In this document: one piece after another, positions 1-10,109 of the stretch
Numbering within the stretch: position 1 is the stretch's first letter
How the letters are laid out: the number at the start of each line of letters is the position of its first letter
DNA from: Fasciola hepatica
Lineage: Eukaryota > Platyhelminthes > Trematoda > Plagiorchiida > Fasciolidae
Direction of reading: 5' to 3'
DNA: 64,000 nucleotides
NCBI GenBank assembly: GCA_948099385.1
Contig: CANUEZ040000031.1
Location: 4,705,001 to 4,769,000, forward strand
The notes under the pieces: model-generated
What the model saw: the letters and a program-made list of their open reading frames with translations, nothing else
The model's database searches: none
Told to the model about the DNA's origin: nothing
Program-made: the position numbers and the translations under genes

Positions 1-2
1 AG

Positions 3-263
3 TACCTACCGGCTTTGCAGACTCGACAGAAGTGGATGGCCAAAACAAGACCATTCAAAGTTGGGGACGTGGTTATGATCGCCGACGAACGCGCACATTT
101 CAGCGCTTGGTCTTTGGGAGTAGTTACGGAAACCATCAAAAGCACCGACGAAATGATAAGAACGGTGAAGGTGAAGACAGCTAACGGAGTGCTCATTCGT
201 GACATACGCAGTATTAACCTACTCGAGAGCGAAGACGGAGGAGCTGATAACCCTGTGGCCTAG
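3..263 (+). pseudogene. BEL/Pao (Pao-1) integrase C-terminal end, partial at window edge
   Basis: The reading frame is open from the window edge to a TAG stop at 261-263. It begins YLPALQTRQKW and continues through FKVGDVVMIADE. This is the C-terminal domain that follows the integrase core in BEL/Pao polyproteins (DUF5641 type). The 82 residues after LPAL match the end of the Pao-1 copy 1 polyprotein encoded at 14806-15051 on the other strand, so the two are very recent copies in opposite orientation. The rest of the element lies outside the window, so I cannot say whether it is complete. Confidence 0.85.
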
Positions 264-574
264 TAAACCTTTTTCACACCAGTAATCGAGGTGGATAAAG
301 AAACACCATATATACCACACAATCTCCGTCAAACACGTTAAGGTGCTCGCGGTCTTTTCGTTGACATTACAGAAGGTTCTTTCCGATATGTGGTGATGAA
401 TTTCGACTCCATTGTACATCCCGATGCATACACACATGCACGACGCACTCTACATCCCGTAAACCCGTCAAACATGTGACAGTTTTCGTTGTTTTGCTTT
501 TTGTTGACGCTACCGAATGCCCCTTGCATATGTGGAAGTAGCGGAGCTCAGGTGACACACACATGCTACATTTT
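264..574 (+). other. 3' untranslated region of the Pao-1 copy at the window start
   Basis: Non-coding. It is the reverse complement of 14493-14805, nearly identical up to about position 380 and then with scattered differences. It holds two copies of a GTTGAC-centred motif (360-365 and 503-508), which recurs in every Pao-1 3' region here. It ends abruptly at 574 against truncated LINE B sequence, so the polypurine tract and 3' LTR are missing. Confidence 0.7.
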
Positions 575-1496
575 ACTCGCGCCTAATAGGGCGAGGGAGG
601 GGCCGCTTAGCGGTCTGTGGGCGACGAATTCTGGGGACAAAATGCCTATCATCTAAGGAGATTAACTCTCTGAGATTCTTCTTCATTTCGGCCGCAGAGT
701 TACCTGGGTTAGTTAAATTTAGCTGGGAGCGAAAAAATGCACGGACTTGGTCAAAGTTGGTCCTTTTGAAGGATCTCAAAATTTTAGTTTCTGACGGAAG
801 AGGAGGCCATTTCACGATATAATCGAATCCAATGAGAATGTGATCAATTTTGCCGAGGAGCGGCAAGTAATACACCACATCTATTAGGAACCGATCATTG
901 GTGATGACCAGGTCTAGTAGGGACGGGGCGTGGCCTGTGCGATATCTAGTCGGATCTCTTACGTTCTGCACCCATGAGCTTTTCAGTACGAGATCAAGGA
1001 GAGGTTTACCGAAAGTGATATCCGGGACATCAGCTCTTTGCCAGTTTGTACTGGGAGAGTTGAAGTCACCAGTGACTAACAGATGGGTGAAGTCTGTATA
1101 GCTTTTCAGGGAGCCTAATAAGTCTATGAGACCTAGGCTTTCAGTTGAATTGCATGCGGGAGGACGGTAGACAACACCGAGCAGTAGAGTGTCTGTCCTA
1201 GAGAGGGTAGACACAGCCCACAAACAATCAATACATGAAAAGGTTGGTGTTGTCAGTAAGGTGGGAGGAGGGATCGAACTATCGTATTATATGATGACCC
1301 CGCCGGCACGACCTCTACTGGAGTCCCGCCTTACTGTGAAGTATCCCGGAATGGATATTTCGGCATCAAGTATGTCAGGGGTGAGCCAGGTTTCTGTGAG
1401 GGCTATGATCTGAGTCTCCTTATCCACTGCAAGCTGCCGAAGCTCCGGGATATTATTCAACACACTCAGGCAATTGCTGTAAAAACACTTGAGCAC
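573..1496 (-). pseudogene. LINE B endonuclease (APE type), interrupted
   Basis: The first part (1496-1287) carries ALTETWLTPDILDAEI, the Glu-containing motif of LINE endonucleases. An in-frame TAA follows near 1285, then the frame resumes (1280-573) with LLGVVYRPP, VTGDFNSPSTNW, LLDLVITND and KIDHILIGFD. These are the remaining catalytic motifs of the exonuclease-endonuclease-phosphatase fold, which would nick target DNA to prime reverse transcription. The same TAA is present in the other LINE B copy at about 21213. The protein is cut off after PRPIRR with no reverse transcriptase. Confidence 0.75.
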
Positions 1497-2760
1497 ATGC
1501 TCAGGAGTTGTTGCAGAATCGCCAGAGACAACTGATTTTGGGTTTGAGGAGGGGAAAGAGGGGGATTTGAGGATGGAAAGGAGGTCCTGGGAGAGTCGGG
1601 GGCTGAAGATATTGGGGGACTAGAGGGTAAGCAGACTGCTGGGGGGACCGGTCGGATTTGATGTCTAGTAACCTGGGGGGTATCAATCCAGGTGGACGGT
1701 CTACATCCTTCGGTCTCCGAAAAGGGTGGGCTGCCTTTTGTGGTTTGCCCATCTGCGCACTGCGTGATGCCCTATTCTGAGTTCTCTTGTTGGTGAGCTT
1801 ATTTTTCATGACAGCACCAGATATATTATCTGGTGCTTTAACCTCCTCACTGCTTCTTTCAGTAGACACAGGTTGCAGGTTCATGTCTGAGCTCAAGGAT
1901 GAGTGAGTCTCGTCCGTTAAAACAGTCTTGTTGGCTATGATGGGGCCTGGGATGCTTTTCGTAGGCGATTGATGTTTAGTGGCACTAGGCCTACTACTGG
2001 GAGTACTTTCGGCGACGGGAAATGGTGTCAATAGGGAAGTGAGGGATGGTGGGCATGCAGCTCGGTCCTCAAGGCGAGTTACCTGGACAACTGGCAGCAC
2101 TCTGAGCTTAGGATCGGCTTTTTGTGGAATTTTCGGCTTAGCCTTCTCACTACGGAGCCTCAGATGAAGTGGCTTATCAATGGATACGCCCTTGAGCTTT
2201 GCGGCCAAGGAAACAATTCGTTTGGCTGTATGTGTGGAACCCAATACAATGAGAATACCGTGAACCCGGTTGGTGCGTTTGGCTACCAACCAAGTGGACC
2301 GACCTTTAAGTGGGAAAGGGAGCTTAAGTCGAATAAACACCTGGGCGTAGGTGTCATGAGGGTGATCTGAACTGAGGAAGCGGCCCCAAAGGATGACTCG
2401 CTTGGAGCAATCCTCGGTATCTTGTAAAATCTTTGCGGCGTCAAGAATTTGCTGCTCAGAAACTCTACACACCTGATCGGCTGCCTGGGACACCGGGAGG
2501 GATTTTATTACCAAACTCCTCAGGCTGGTCAGCTCATCCTTAAGGGTGCGGACGGTGGCCCTTAGCTCGGCTATCTCTGCAGCCTGACTTTGGACTGCAC
2601 ATTTTAGTGCATCCGTTCCCAGCGCATTATGAAGGACCGTTTCGTCCGGATTGAGTGAGGCATTGGCCACGGAGGGGGAATCGCAATGCCTCATGGGGAA
2701 AGTAGCCTCATATGAGCAAGCGGTTATATCAATGGTGAGGGGTATTGACATTATTCAGGA
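575..2760 (-). mobile_element. LINE B copy 1: ORF1-like region plus endonuclease, no reverse transcriptase
   Basis: Minus-strand non-LTR retrotransposon fragment, read from about 2760 down to 575. It has an ORF1-like protein, then an apurinic/apyrimidinic-type endonuclease, and stops before the reverse transcriptase at the residues PLPRPIRR. The second LINE B copy (20365-21845) continues past this point. LINEs normally lose the 5' end, so a lost 3' end points to later rearrangement or deletion against the Pao-1 3' region at 574. Confidence 0.75.
1501..2751 (-). CDS. LINE B ORF1-like protein, 416 codons
   Basis: Open frame from the ATG at 2751 to a stop at 1501. Near residues 48-80 there is a heptad-rich stretch (QAAEIAELRATVRTLKDEL) that looks like a short coiled coil. 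A basic middle follows, then a long proline- and serine-rich C-terminal third. A coiled coil plus basic region is usual for LINE ORF1 nucleic-acid-binding proteins. I see no zinc knuckle or RRM. The frame runs directly towards the endonuclease. In the second LINE B copy the equivalent of its last part is in one frame with the endonuclease start, so ORF1 and ORF2 may be one polyprotein or overlap. The function is inferred from position and composition only. Confidence 0.55.
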   Translation of the reverse strand: MSIPLTIDITACSYEATFPMRHCDSPSVANASLNPDETVLHNALGTDALKCAVQSQAAEIAELRATVRTLKDELTSLRSLVIKSLPVSQAADQVCRVSEQQILDAAKILQDTEDCSKRVILWGRFLSSDHPHDTYAQVFIRLKLPFPLKGRSTWLVAKRTNRVHGILIVLGSTHTAKRIVSLAAKLKGVSIDKPLHLRLRSEKAKPKIPQKADPKLRVLPVVQVTRLEDRAACPPSLTSLLTPFPVAESTPSSRPSATKHQSPTKSIPGPIIANKTVLTDETHSSLSSDMNLQPVSTERSSEEVKAPDNISGAVMKNKLTNKRTQNRASRSAQMGKPQKAAHPFRRPKDVDRPPGLIPPRLLDIKSDRSPQQSAYPLVPQYLQPPTLPGPPFHPQIPLFPLLKPKISCLWRFCNNS

Positions 2761-3050
2761 TTCGAGGGAGACAACCGCACCGCTGGTGTACCGCAGTTCA
2801 GTTTTTCAAAAAAAGTCCAATCTGCACAGGACAGGTAATGGCCACGGCTAATCGAGCGTCCAGAATTCCTTCTATGGTATGCACACCAGTTATGCACCCA
2901 CCACTGCCGGGTGTATTTCGTCGAATCCCCGCTAAAAATGAGAGGGAAACGAAAAACCTCATCGCACATCAACTGCGAGAGACATTATGCATCGTGAGCG
3001 TTCACTGAGACAGTACGCAATGAGGGAAAATGTCTGCTAAAACATACTCC
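2761..3050. other. Spacer between LINE A 3' end and LINE B start, unassigned
   Basis: No recognisable coding region. It is either 3' untranslated sequence of LINE A or 5' untranslated sequence of LINE B. I cannot choose between them without a consensus for either family. Confidence 0.3.
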
Positions 3051-3059
3051 AGAAGGACC

Positions 3060-4452
3060 ACAGTGCTACCCGTCATCCATCTAGTTGATATACTCAATGC
3101 TCACTACAAGGAAAGATCTCGTACCACTTGCGATCAAGGGCACATTTGAAGGATTGGACTGTCTGTAGATCTACCATTTCACCAGGCAGACCGTTCCAAC
3201 TGTTCACAACCCTGTTGCTGAAGAATTACGATCTAGCCATCAACCTAGATCGGGCTTTTATCAACTTCTTTTCGTGTCCCCTTGTTCTGGAGTCTACGGC
3301 CACTTGGAATAGACTATCTGGTCTAAGGCCAGAAAAGCCCTTCATTACCTTGAACGTTTCTATGAGATCCCCTCGACGTCTCCTCCTTTCCAACGAGAAG
3401 AGATTCAGGTCACAGAGTCTCTGCTCGTAAGTCTTACCCCTCTGCCCTTCAACCATTCGCGTGGCGAGACGTTGGACTTTCTCGAGGCAGGCGGCGTCCT
3501 TTTTGTAGAAGGGTGACCAAACCTGCACGCTACCTTCTAAGTGAGGTCGTATTATAGCCATGTAAATAGGTACGAATACCTCCGGCTTCCGGCAAGACAA
3601 AGCTGATCGCAGTCTAAGGATCTCCCCACGAGCCTTATGCGCGGCAGCGTTGCACTGCTCCGACCATTTGAAGTCACTTTTCATGATGATCCCCAGGTCT
3701 TTAACCCTACTGGCTGCCTCTACGGTGAACAGCCTTTGATCATGAGCGACAGTTAGGCTCACTGTTGCCCTTGACAACAAATGGCTTTTTTGAGCGTTTA
3801 GAGGTAAGTCCCATTTGTATGCCCAGTTCAGGACGGTACCTATTGCCCTGCCTAAGTCCGCCCTACCCTTAGATCCAACAATCTTCACATCATCCGCAAA
3901 AATAAAGCTGGGCGATTGAAGAGTGGATGCTAGGTCAATTATAAATAACAAGAATAGGACCGGGCCTAGGACGGATCCCTGAGGTACACCACTGGTGACG
4001 TTCACCAAACTGGAGCACCTGTCCCCCACTTTGACGTAAAGCGTCCTGTGGGAGAGGAAGTCCTCCAGCCACCTATATACTGGCCCACCTACACCGAAAG
4101 TCTCCATCTTGCACAGCAAAAGACGATGATTAACGGAGTCGAACGCCTTGCTAAAGCCGAAGTAGCATACCTCAACTTCCTTACCTTCGTCCAGTCGTCG
4201 AGTTACTTCATCTAAGAAGCACAGGAGATTGGTGAGGCAAGATATATTTTTCAGGAATCCATGCTGCGCCGGGCTTAGCATGGAGTGCTGCAGTAAGTAC
4301 TGGCAGATATGGGCACGGATGATCTTCTCGAGAACTTTACAGAGAATGCTAGTTAGGCTTACCGGCCTGTAGTTCTGCACATCCGACTTAGGCCCGCTCT
4401 TATGTATTGCCACGACTGCCGCGACTTTCCAGTCCTGAGGCAGCTTACCCTG
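3060..4452 (-). mobile_element. LINE A, 5'-truncated copy
   Basis: Non-LTR element fragment starting inside the reverse transcriptase at about 4452 and reading to about 3060. Its truncated start abuts the (CTGAA)n tail of LINE C at 4456-4476, so the two LINEs lie head to tail on the minus strand. No target-site duplication could be identified by eye. Confidence 0.6.
3226..4413 (-). CDS. LINE A reverse transcriptase, 5'-truncated (CR1/Jockey group)
   Basis: A 395-codon open frame on the minus strand. It shows the reverse transcriptase blocks in order: NYRPVSLTSILCKVLEKII, LSPAQHGFLK, GFSKAFDSVNH, TSGVPQGSVLGPVLFLLFI and FIFADDVKIVG (catalytic FADD near 3885-3905), then the thumb with VKDLGI and the C-terminal LEKVQRLATRM region. 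The frame breaks at about 3228. It continues in another frame (FFSNRVVNSWNGLP, to about 3100), the usual C-terminal end of this LINE group. The coding region starts abruptly at about 4452 (KLPQDWKVAAVVAIHK), so the endonuclease is missing. The catalytic core is intact, but the element cannot act on its own. Confidence 0.85.
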   Translation of the reverse strand: MAIHKSGPKSDVQNYRPVSLTSILCKVLEKIIRAHICQYLLQHSMLSPAQHGFLKNISCLTNLLCFLDEVTRRLDEGKEVEVCYFGFSKAFDSVNHRLLLCKMETFGVGGPVYRWLEDFLSHRTLYVKVGDRCSSLVNVTSGVPQGSVLGPVLFLLFIIDLASTLQSPSFIFADDVKIVGSKGRADLGRAIGTVLNWAYKWDLPLNAQKSHLLSRATVSLTVAHDQRLFTVEAASRVKDLGIIMKSDFKWSEQCNAAAHKARGEILRLRSALSCRKPEVFVPIYMAIIRPHLEGSVQVWSPFYKKDAACLEKVQRLATRMVEGQRGKTYEQRLCDLNLFSLERRRRRGDLIETFKVMKGFSGLRPDSLFQVAVDSRTRGHEKKLIKARSRLMARS

Positions 4453-4455
4453 GTC

Positions 4456-4476
4456 CAGTTCAGTTCAGTTCAGGTC
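4456..4476 (-). repeat. (CTGAA)n tail of LINE C
   Basis: Short pentanucleotide repeat (CAGTT on the plus strand) at the 3' end of the LINE C fragment. The equivalent tail in the right arm is at about 51195-51213. A simple-repeat tail in place of poly(A) is common in several LINE clades. Confidence 0.6.
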
Positions 4477-5814
4477 GGTTTTCACAGGACGAAATTGGCC
4501 AAAACCAATCGAGCATCAAGAATATTGTGTTGTCGGCGAGTTTCTTTGGCTCCCAACACTACGCGTTGAATGTCTTGTCTGAAAAGCATTATTAACTTCA
4601 CAGACATAAGTTCATTGACAAAAATACAAGGGGCTCATTACCTCGCCCATCGTTTACACAGCTAGCTCTGGGAATGCTGTGTTCAGGCGTGAATCTAGGG
4701 CTTTCTGAAAAGTTGGTACACTGCTGAATTAAACAGCATCCTCTGTCAGTCTATTCCACATAAGTACAACCCTATTTGTAGAAAATTTGGCCCGTATGCC
4801 TCGCTCTAAGTATGCCCGATTTGGCTTAGGGCCGTGTCATCTGGTGCCGCACTCAGGGGCAGAAACGAACAAATCCCCTGTCTATACCCGACAGGTCCTT
4901 TATGATCTTAAACGCTTCTAATAGGTCACTTGGACCTCTACGCCCCTCTAAAGATAATAGAATAAGGTCATCTAGACATTGGGCGCAACGCTTCCCCTTC
5001 TGACCGGTGATCATTCTAGTGACAAGTCGCTGCATCCCCTTCGAGCACCCCTAATTCTTGCGATAATAGAGAGCCAACGCCTTCCCACAATGCCCCAGAA
5101 GGGGTCGCACTGAAACCTTGTAAAGCGGAATGAAGGCTTCTGGATTTTCATGTGGTGATACTGCATACCCTGGGTGAACCCCTCTGGTCATACCGGCAGC
5201 TCCCTGGCACTGCCTCAAAAGCTTGAAGTCCTGTGTGACTATCACACCCAGATCTTTTAGCTCTGACACACTTTTAAACGGAATACTGTTCGTCCCGTCC
5301 ATGCTATGGGTCAAGACTTGAGGTAAATCGATTCTCGCTAATCGAGCGACGCGTAGTCAATTTGAACGAATCCCAAAACCAAAGCAAGATCGATTCGTTT
5401 TTTCTACAGTACTAAAGGGAAATTCACAAAAGGTAAAAATAAATATAAAAACCAAGTATACGGCCAAGTAGACTCCACAGTAAAACCCAAAGTTTCAAAG
5501 CCCCGTGACTCAAGCGCGACAGTCAGAAACGGTTCAAGGCCCAATTCAAATGTCTGACACGAATAAGCAACCGTGCAAACATTTGGTGTATAGACGAACT
5601 TTTCCGAATAATGTCAAGTATAGTCAAACCTACAAAGCACGAAGAAAATTTGGGGGAATTTTCAGCAGTTTTTCTTTAATCTTGACATGTGGCGAGATTC
5701 AGCAGTAAATACTGTCGTTCTGCCCCTGTGAGCACCGAATTTATATCCTGTGCTAAATCACACCTTGCTAACTTCACATCATCTGCAAAGATGAAACACG
5801 GTGTAATATTCAGG
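4477..5814 (-). pseudogene. LINE C 3' fragment (reverse transcriptase thumb and C-terminus), left arm
   Basis: On the minus strand, from about 5814 down, there is FIFADDVKLA with flanking residues. A solo LTR (5323-5687) interrupts it. The thumb region follows (KSVSELKDLGVIVTQDFKLL, 5314-5051) and then QRLVTRMITGQKGKRCAQCL (5035-4853). These match LINE A in order and motif but differ in sequence, so this is a related CR1/Jockey-group family. The frame is broken at several points. The 3' untranslated part runs to the (CTGAA)n tail. Confidence 0.75.
5323..5687 (-). mobile_element. Solo LTR of a third BEL/Pao family (Pao-3), left arm
   Basis: A 365-bp block inside LINE C that begins TGTCAAGA and ends GATTTAC when read on the minus strand. 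Its last third resembles the Pao-1 LTR: TTTAGTACTGTAGAAA against TCTAGTATCGTAGAAT, then GGGATTCGTT and TTGACTACGCGTCGCTC against GGGATCCGTT and TTGGCTACGCATTGCTC. No internal region is present in either arm. I infer an LTR from this similarity and from its position interrupting a LINE. No clear target duplication is visible. Confidence 0.5.
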
Positions 5815-6416
5815 ATTGACACTTTATGTTTTGGTTTACTATGCCCTCTCCGCTATAATACACACTTAGATTGTAAAGAAGTTCAGTAAACCCCGTTCCA
5901 TGCATTAGCATCCATGTTACAAACGACATTTAGCATTCGTATGAACTATCTTTGCTGGGATTCCGATTGTTTGTTTTATTTCCCTAAATCTTTGTCACAA
6001 ACGAGACTCCTACCGTTGCCTCGAGCGAGAGTCGCTCAGCTTGAACTTCGTTGTGACTATATTTGGTAATCTCATCTTCCGTATCTAACATTTTGCTGTA
6101 ACCCAGCTGCAGTTGTTGAGTTTTTGTCCAATTTGGAGCGAAAGAGCCCAGAAGGAACACTATTGAGGTTTGATTATTGTAAAATTAATTAATTTGTTGT
6201 ATATAATACCGTAGCTATTTTGAATCGACTTTGTTTTGAATTGTGTCGAAATTGGTCGCTACGCGTGGCTCTAACATTCTGGTGGCTGGACTTTACATAT
6301 ACAGTACGTGATACCAGACATGCGAAATATCAGGCTGCATCTTATTCGGTGTTGGCGTTTTTGACTCTCGGCAGCTCTGTGCAAGGTTATGCTCATTCCA
6401 TCAATTCGGTATTATA
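5815..6416 (+). mobile_element. 5' LTR of Gypsy-1, interrupted by a Pao-2 solo LTR
   Basis: The flanks of the Pao-2 LTR (TTATGTTTTGGTTTACTATG... and TATACAGTACGTGATACCAG...) match the sequence after the Gypsy-1 integrase tail at 22763-22920 and 39998-40150. They are therefore Gypsy-1 terminal sequence. A TGGCGTCGCGTG stretch near 6418-6430 could be the primer-binding site, and gag starts shortly after at 6460. The exact LTR ends are not fixed by a target duplication. Confidence 0.5.
5872..6296 (+). mobile_element. Solo LTR of Pao-2 inside the Gypsy-1 LTR (left arm)
   Basis: A 425-bp LTR with terminal inverted repeats TGTAAAG...CTTTACA. It is nearly identical to the two LTRs of the full-length Pao-2 at 41378-49797 and has the same Gypsy-1 flanks (TAGAT before, TATAC after). 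The internal region has been lost, as expected from recombination between the two LTRs of one insertion. Confidence 0.8.
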
Positions 6417-6459
6417 TTTGGCGTCGCGTGAAGGAGTTGAGCTACGATTGCTTTTAAAA

Positions 6460-7195
6460 TGGAACCTCTTGAACTGAATTCAACATCCCTACAGGTCGAG
6501 GACTACATGGATTATTGACCTGAAGCCATCTGGATGATGAAAAGAAAACTGCGTTTTTCTTCGTTCCTTTAAGAATGACTCATAGCTTCATGAAAAATAT
6601 GTCTTTTACGGGTCCTTTCATCAGTTTACCATACGACAAGCCCAAGAACATTATTTCACAGCTCTTCAAGCCAGTCACTTTCGCTGCTGCTGAGAGAACC
6701 AGATTTAACTGCCTCACTAGACTCGAAAACCAGCCAGTACGCGAGTTCATTCTACAACTGCAGACACAAGCACTGAAGTGTGACGACTGTCCCCGAATGG
6801 AGGATCATCTGCTTGAATGTTAGATTGCAGGAATCAACCCTTCAGATTAGCTGCAGAAGATGTTACTTGCAACCAAACAGACCTTTCACCATATTTGCCA
6901 CATTTTTGAACCGTATCAGGACGCAACATCTATAACTGCCTCGCCAGAGTCAGTGTCATTTAATTCCACTAAACACCAAGGCGGTCGACGCACTCAAAAA
7001 TGCTGCGTTCGGACAAACCAAGGAATTGTTGTGACAACCAGCCCCCACTTCAGCGATCCACTAGATCGAAATCTAACCATACAAGTTCTAATTTAGGCAG
7101 TTTTTTCATGTGATCAGTGACGCTCGTTTTGCATGTCCCTATCAAAGCGCTTAGCGCTTTGCCTGTGGTAAGGTTGGCCACAATAAAAGTGTCTG
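6460..7195 (+). pseudogene. Gypsy-1 gag, broken
   Basis: An ATG at 6460 starts MEPLELNSTSLQ, with a stop after 19 codons. Homology continues at 6575 with SFMKNMSFTGPFISLPYD and RFNCLTRLENQPVREFILQL, the retrotransposon gag capsid signature, and then with GINPSD and LQKMLLATK. A nucleocapsid knuckle is visible near 7155-7195 as FACGKVGHNKSVC, but its first cysteine reads Arg, so the zinc site is incomplete. Several stops and frame changes show that the copy is dead. Confidence 0.7.
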
Positions 7196-7399
7196 TAGAA
7201 ACCGCCCGGCATATCGACTGACGATCCATTCAGCATCACCTAACACTTCTCCACTTGGCACCAGTTCTTCGACACTTGCTTTAACCGTTTTACCAGAGAA
7301 AGTTCCACATGCAAGTCAGCCACTGCATACTCGAGAGGGTAGCAGACACACTTTTATTGTTAATCCTGAGAGTGTAGAATCCCTAATTCCACGTCAAGC

Positions 7400-8990
7400 T
7401 CTGGATTGATTTCACGCCATTGCTAAGAATAATCCCACCAGTGTGACTTTTCGGAGTAGTACTGGGAACAAGCTCTCACTTGTCGGTTCTCTTACTGTTC
7501 GAATTCAGTTACCTGACTCTGACCCTATTGGATATCAGTTTTTGGTTTCTGTTTCAGGACCTGCAGTGCTTTGTTTCAAAGTGCTCCGTAAAGTTAACAT
7601 CAATGAAACTTTCCTAACTTCTTCACCCGATTCACTGGATATACAACGGCTTTTTTCAAAACTTTCCAAGGCTTCCGGTGGAATGCACATTCCTTGAGTA
7701 AGGCTAGAGATATCTCGCAATCCCATTTTTCTGAAGCTCAGAATAATTCATTTTGGTCTGAGAAAATCTGTCCATCAGGCACTACAGTCCATTTGTGACC
7801 ACGGAATTACTAGCCCTGTGGAGTCGTCTAACTGGGTCACACCGATTGCCACTCCGATAAAGGCTGATGGAAAGATATCACGCGTTTAAGGTGACTACTG
7901 ACTGGCATTGAATGAGTACTTATTACAGCTTACGTGCACAACTAAAGGATGCGAAGATGTGCTTTACCGACTCGCAAGGTCAGGTGTATTCTCGAAAACT
8001 AACTTAAAAGATGCATACCTGAAAATACCCTTGGATAAGTAACCCGGTGCATTAACGACTATCAACACTCCTTTTGGTTTAATCCGATACGACGTTTTGC
8101 CTTTTGGTCAGAATGTTTCGTCCGCTATTTTTCAACAGACTCTGAACCAAACTGTGCAAGGTCTTGGGGGTGCTGAGTCATACAGAGGTGGTATTTTTGT
8201 CCATGGTTCCACTTGGGCTATGCATGATTATCGTCTTTGTTGTTTGCTGAAACAGTTCATCAAGTTCAACCGCTCCATTAACATAGACAAATGCATTTTC
8301 AGTGTCTCTGAGCTTTCCTGTCTTGGTTACATTTTTAGGATCCAGCACGTTTAACCTCGCTCATTGACGTATCTTCTTCCACAAAACATTGATGAATTAC
8401 GTTCTATTCTTGGTGGTCTTCAGTACTACGCTCGTTTTGTTTGAGATTGTTCTCAATGAGCCAGTTGTCTGTTCGATATTCTGCCCACCAATTCCTTCTT
8501 TTGGAATCAAGCTCATAAAATGACCCTTCGTAAGTTCCTATCTTACCTACAACCCGGCGTTTTTCCTAAGCCGTTCTCTCCGAAAGATTATTCCGTTGTT
8601 ACTACTGACGCGTCTCTCACTGCTGCATGTGCTGTTCTTGAACAATGCGACCGGCCAGTCACTTGCACTTAAAGGTGGCTCACTAAAGTTGAGCAAGGGC
8701 ATTCACAGATGCAATGAGAAGCCTTCGCACTTAAGTGGGTCGTCAAGCGTTTGCATAAATATTTGTTCGGCCAAAAGTTCAACTTAGTTGCCGACCATGA
8801 GGAATTGAAGTTCTCCTATCATCCACACCATTCGTTGTCGAAATCATCAGCTGGAATATTGCACTCAGCTGATATGGTTATGATATTCTGCATCGTAGTG
8901 CTAAATACGTACCTCAGGCTGATCTTTTATCTAGAATGCCATATTCATCTCGACCACCAGTCACTAATGATTGTTTGTTGATACAACCAC
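7400..8990 (+). pseudogene. Gypsy-1 protease, reverse transcriptase and RNase H, broken
   Basis: The end of the protease lies at 7443-7697. The reverse transcriptase follows (GITSPVESSNWVTPIATPIKADGK, VFSKTNLKDAYLKIPLD, TINTPFGLIRYDVLPFG). The catalytic box reads YRGG (about 8184-8195) where the family has YxDD, so both metal-binding aspartates are gone. RNase H follows with VVTTDASLTAACAVLEQ (about 8592-8642) and KYLFGQKFNLVADHEELKF. Stops and frameshifts are scattered throughout. The strand and order agree with gag upstream and integrase downstream. Confidence 0.75.
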
Positions 8991-9049
8991 AAACAGTGCG
9001 GTGTGAAGATCTCGTAAAAGATACGAAAGCATATTTCGTTCCAGTCACT

Positions 9050-9718
9050 TACTAATAATAATATTACTGGCTCATCTCGGAAACAACTGAAGCGTTCCAG
9101 ACGCATGATCAAATTTTTACCGATGATGAAATGGATAGACAGAATTCGTAAAAATGTAGAAATATACTTCACAGTAGTGGGATCAAAAGATTCAGAGGGA
9201 GGAATAAAGTGGGAAGAAAGTATGATAACTATGATGAGAATATGCACGCCTAAAAGGCAGGGAGTATAATTTACCCGGGGGCGGATCCAAATAAACCCTC
9301 GGTGCTTTCGAAGGTCAAGGTCAAACTGGGGGTCCGACTGGTTCGGGTGGGAACATCTGAAAGCCGATTGATATAAAAGAGAAAAGCTAGGAATCAGCAT
9401 AAGAAACGGAGCTAGGGAAGACGATGGGGAAAAAAGTGAGACGCACTGCAACGAATTAAACAGCAATGAAGCACTGGTACTCTGCAATAGGTGGCCGGCG
9501 GACGGGGCGCAAAGCTCAATGCAAAACAGGGAGCGGGCAATGCAGGATGTAAAGGGATCAAATGAAAAAATGATTCAGGCTGATTGGATACATTAGATGT
9601 GAGGCACAGATGTAGAGGGAATGGATGCATATTATGACGGTCAGCGGGATTATAGAAAGGGAAATGGCCGGTGATGAACTGCAAGATGCAGAGCGAATGC
9701 ATATATACATATATGTGC

Positions 9719-9779
<61 letters not shown>

Positions 9780-9885
9780 AGAATCCATAGCAATGGAGTC
9801 ATAGAAAGAGATTATCAGTCACTGGGAGGGGCAGGTAAGGTTAAATCGAATGGTTGTATAGTTAACTTTGGAACATCGTGATGAA
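9050..9885 (-). repeat. Pyrimidine-rich non-coding insert with a (TA)n block
   Basis: This block separates Gypsy-1 RNase H from integrase, so it is probably an insertion. Read on the minus strand it is C/T rich, has a long (TA)n run near its start and ends in an ATT-type simple repeat (9053-9063). It contains a 180-codon open frame (9487-8945) of low-complexity composition that resembles nothing I know. The general style is like the non-coding repeat at 47463-49554, but I cannot align the two by eye. Confidence 0.4.
9725..9777. repeat. (TA)n microsatellite
   Basis: About 26 uninterrupted TA units. Such runs are prone to length errors and slippage. Confidence 0.95.
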
Positions 9886-10109
9886 TTATCTTCATGAAAG
9901 GTGAACATGGCGGCTCAATAGAGAGAGAGGGAAAAAAGAATGCGGAGGCGCAGGACTGATGACGACTGCAAGGAGCAGTTCAAAAAAAGAAGATGAAGGA
10001 AAGTATCGCAGAGAACAGGCAAGAATGAATCTGACAATCTGATTGATCCAGGCGGGACAGCTCCGCGTCGGAGTTTGAGGTCGAACAAAGAGCCGTAATT
10101 CCCCGACTT

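Larger units (their letters stand above)
4456..6627. repeat. Left arm of a long interrupted inverted repeat
   Basis: This segment is the reverse complement of 49559-51200 and 41052-41563, i.e. the right arm without the insert described there. Three encoded peptides are identical between the arms and one differs at one residue. Matching stops at about 6627/41052, where the right side changes to unrelated LINE sequence. The arms share the same Pao-3 and Pao-2 LTR insertions, so they are copies of one locus and not independent insertions of the same families. About 34 kb separates them. Confidence 0.85.

Noticed and set aside
8945..9487. 180-codon minus-strand frame as a gene
   Set aside because: Low-complexity, pyrimidine-rich DNA inside a broken Gypsy element, with no motif and no copy elsewhere to support coding.
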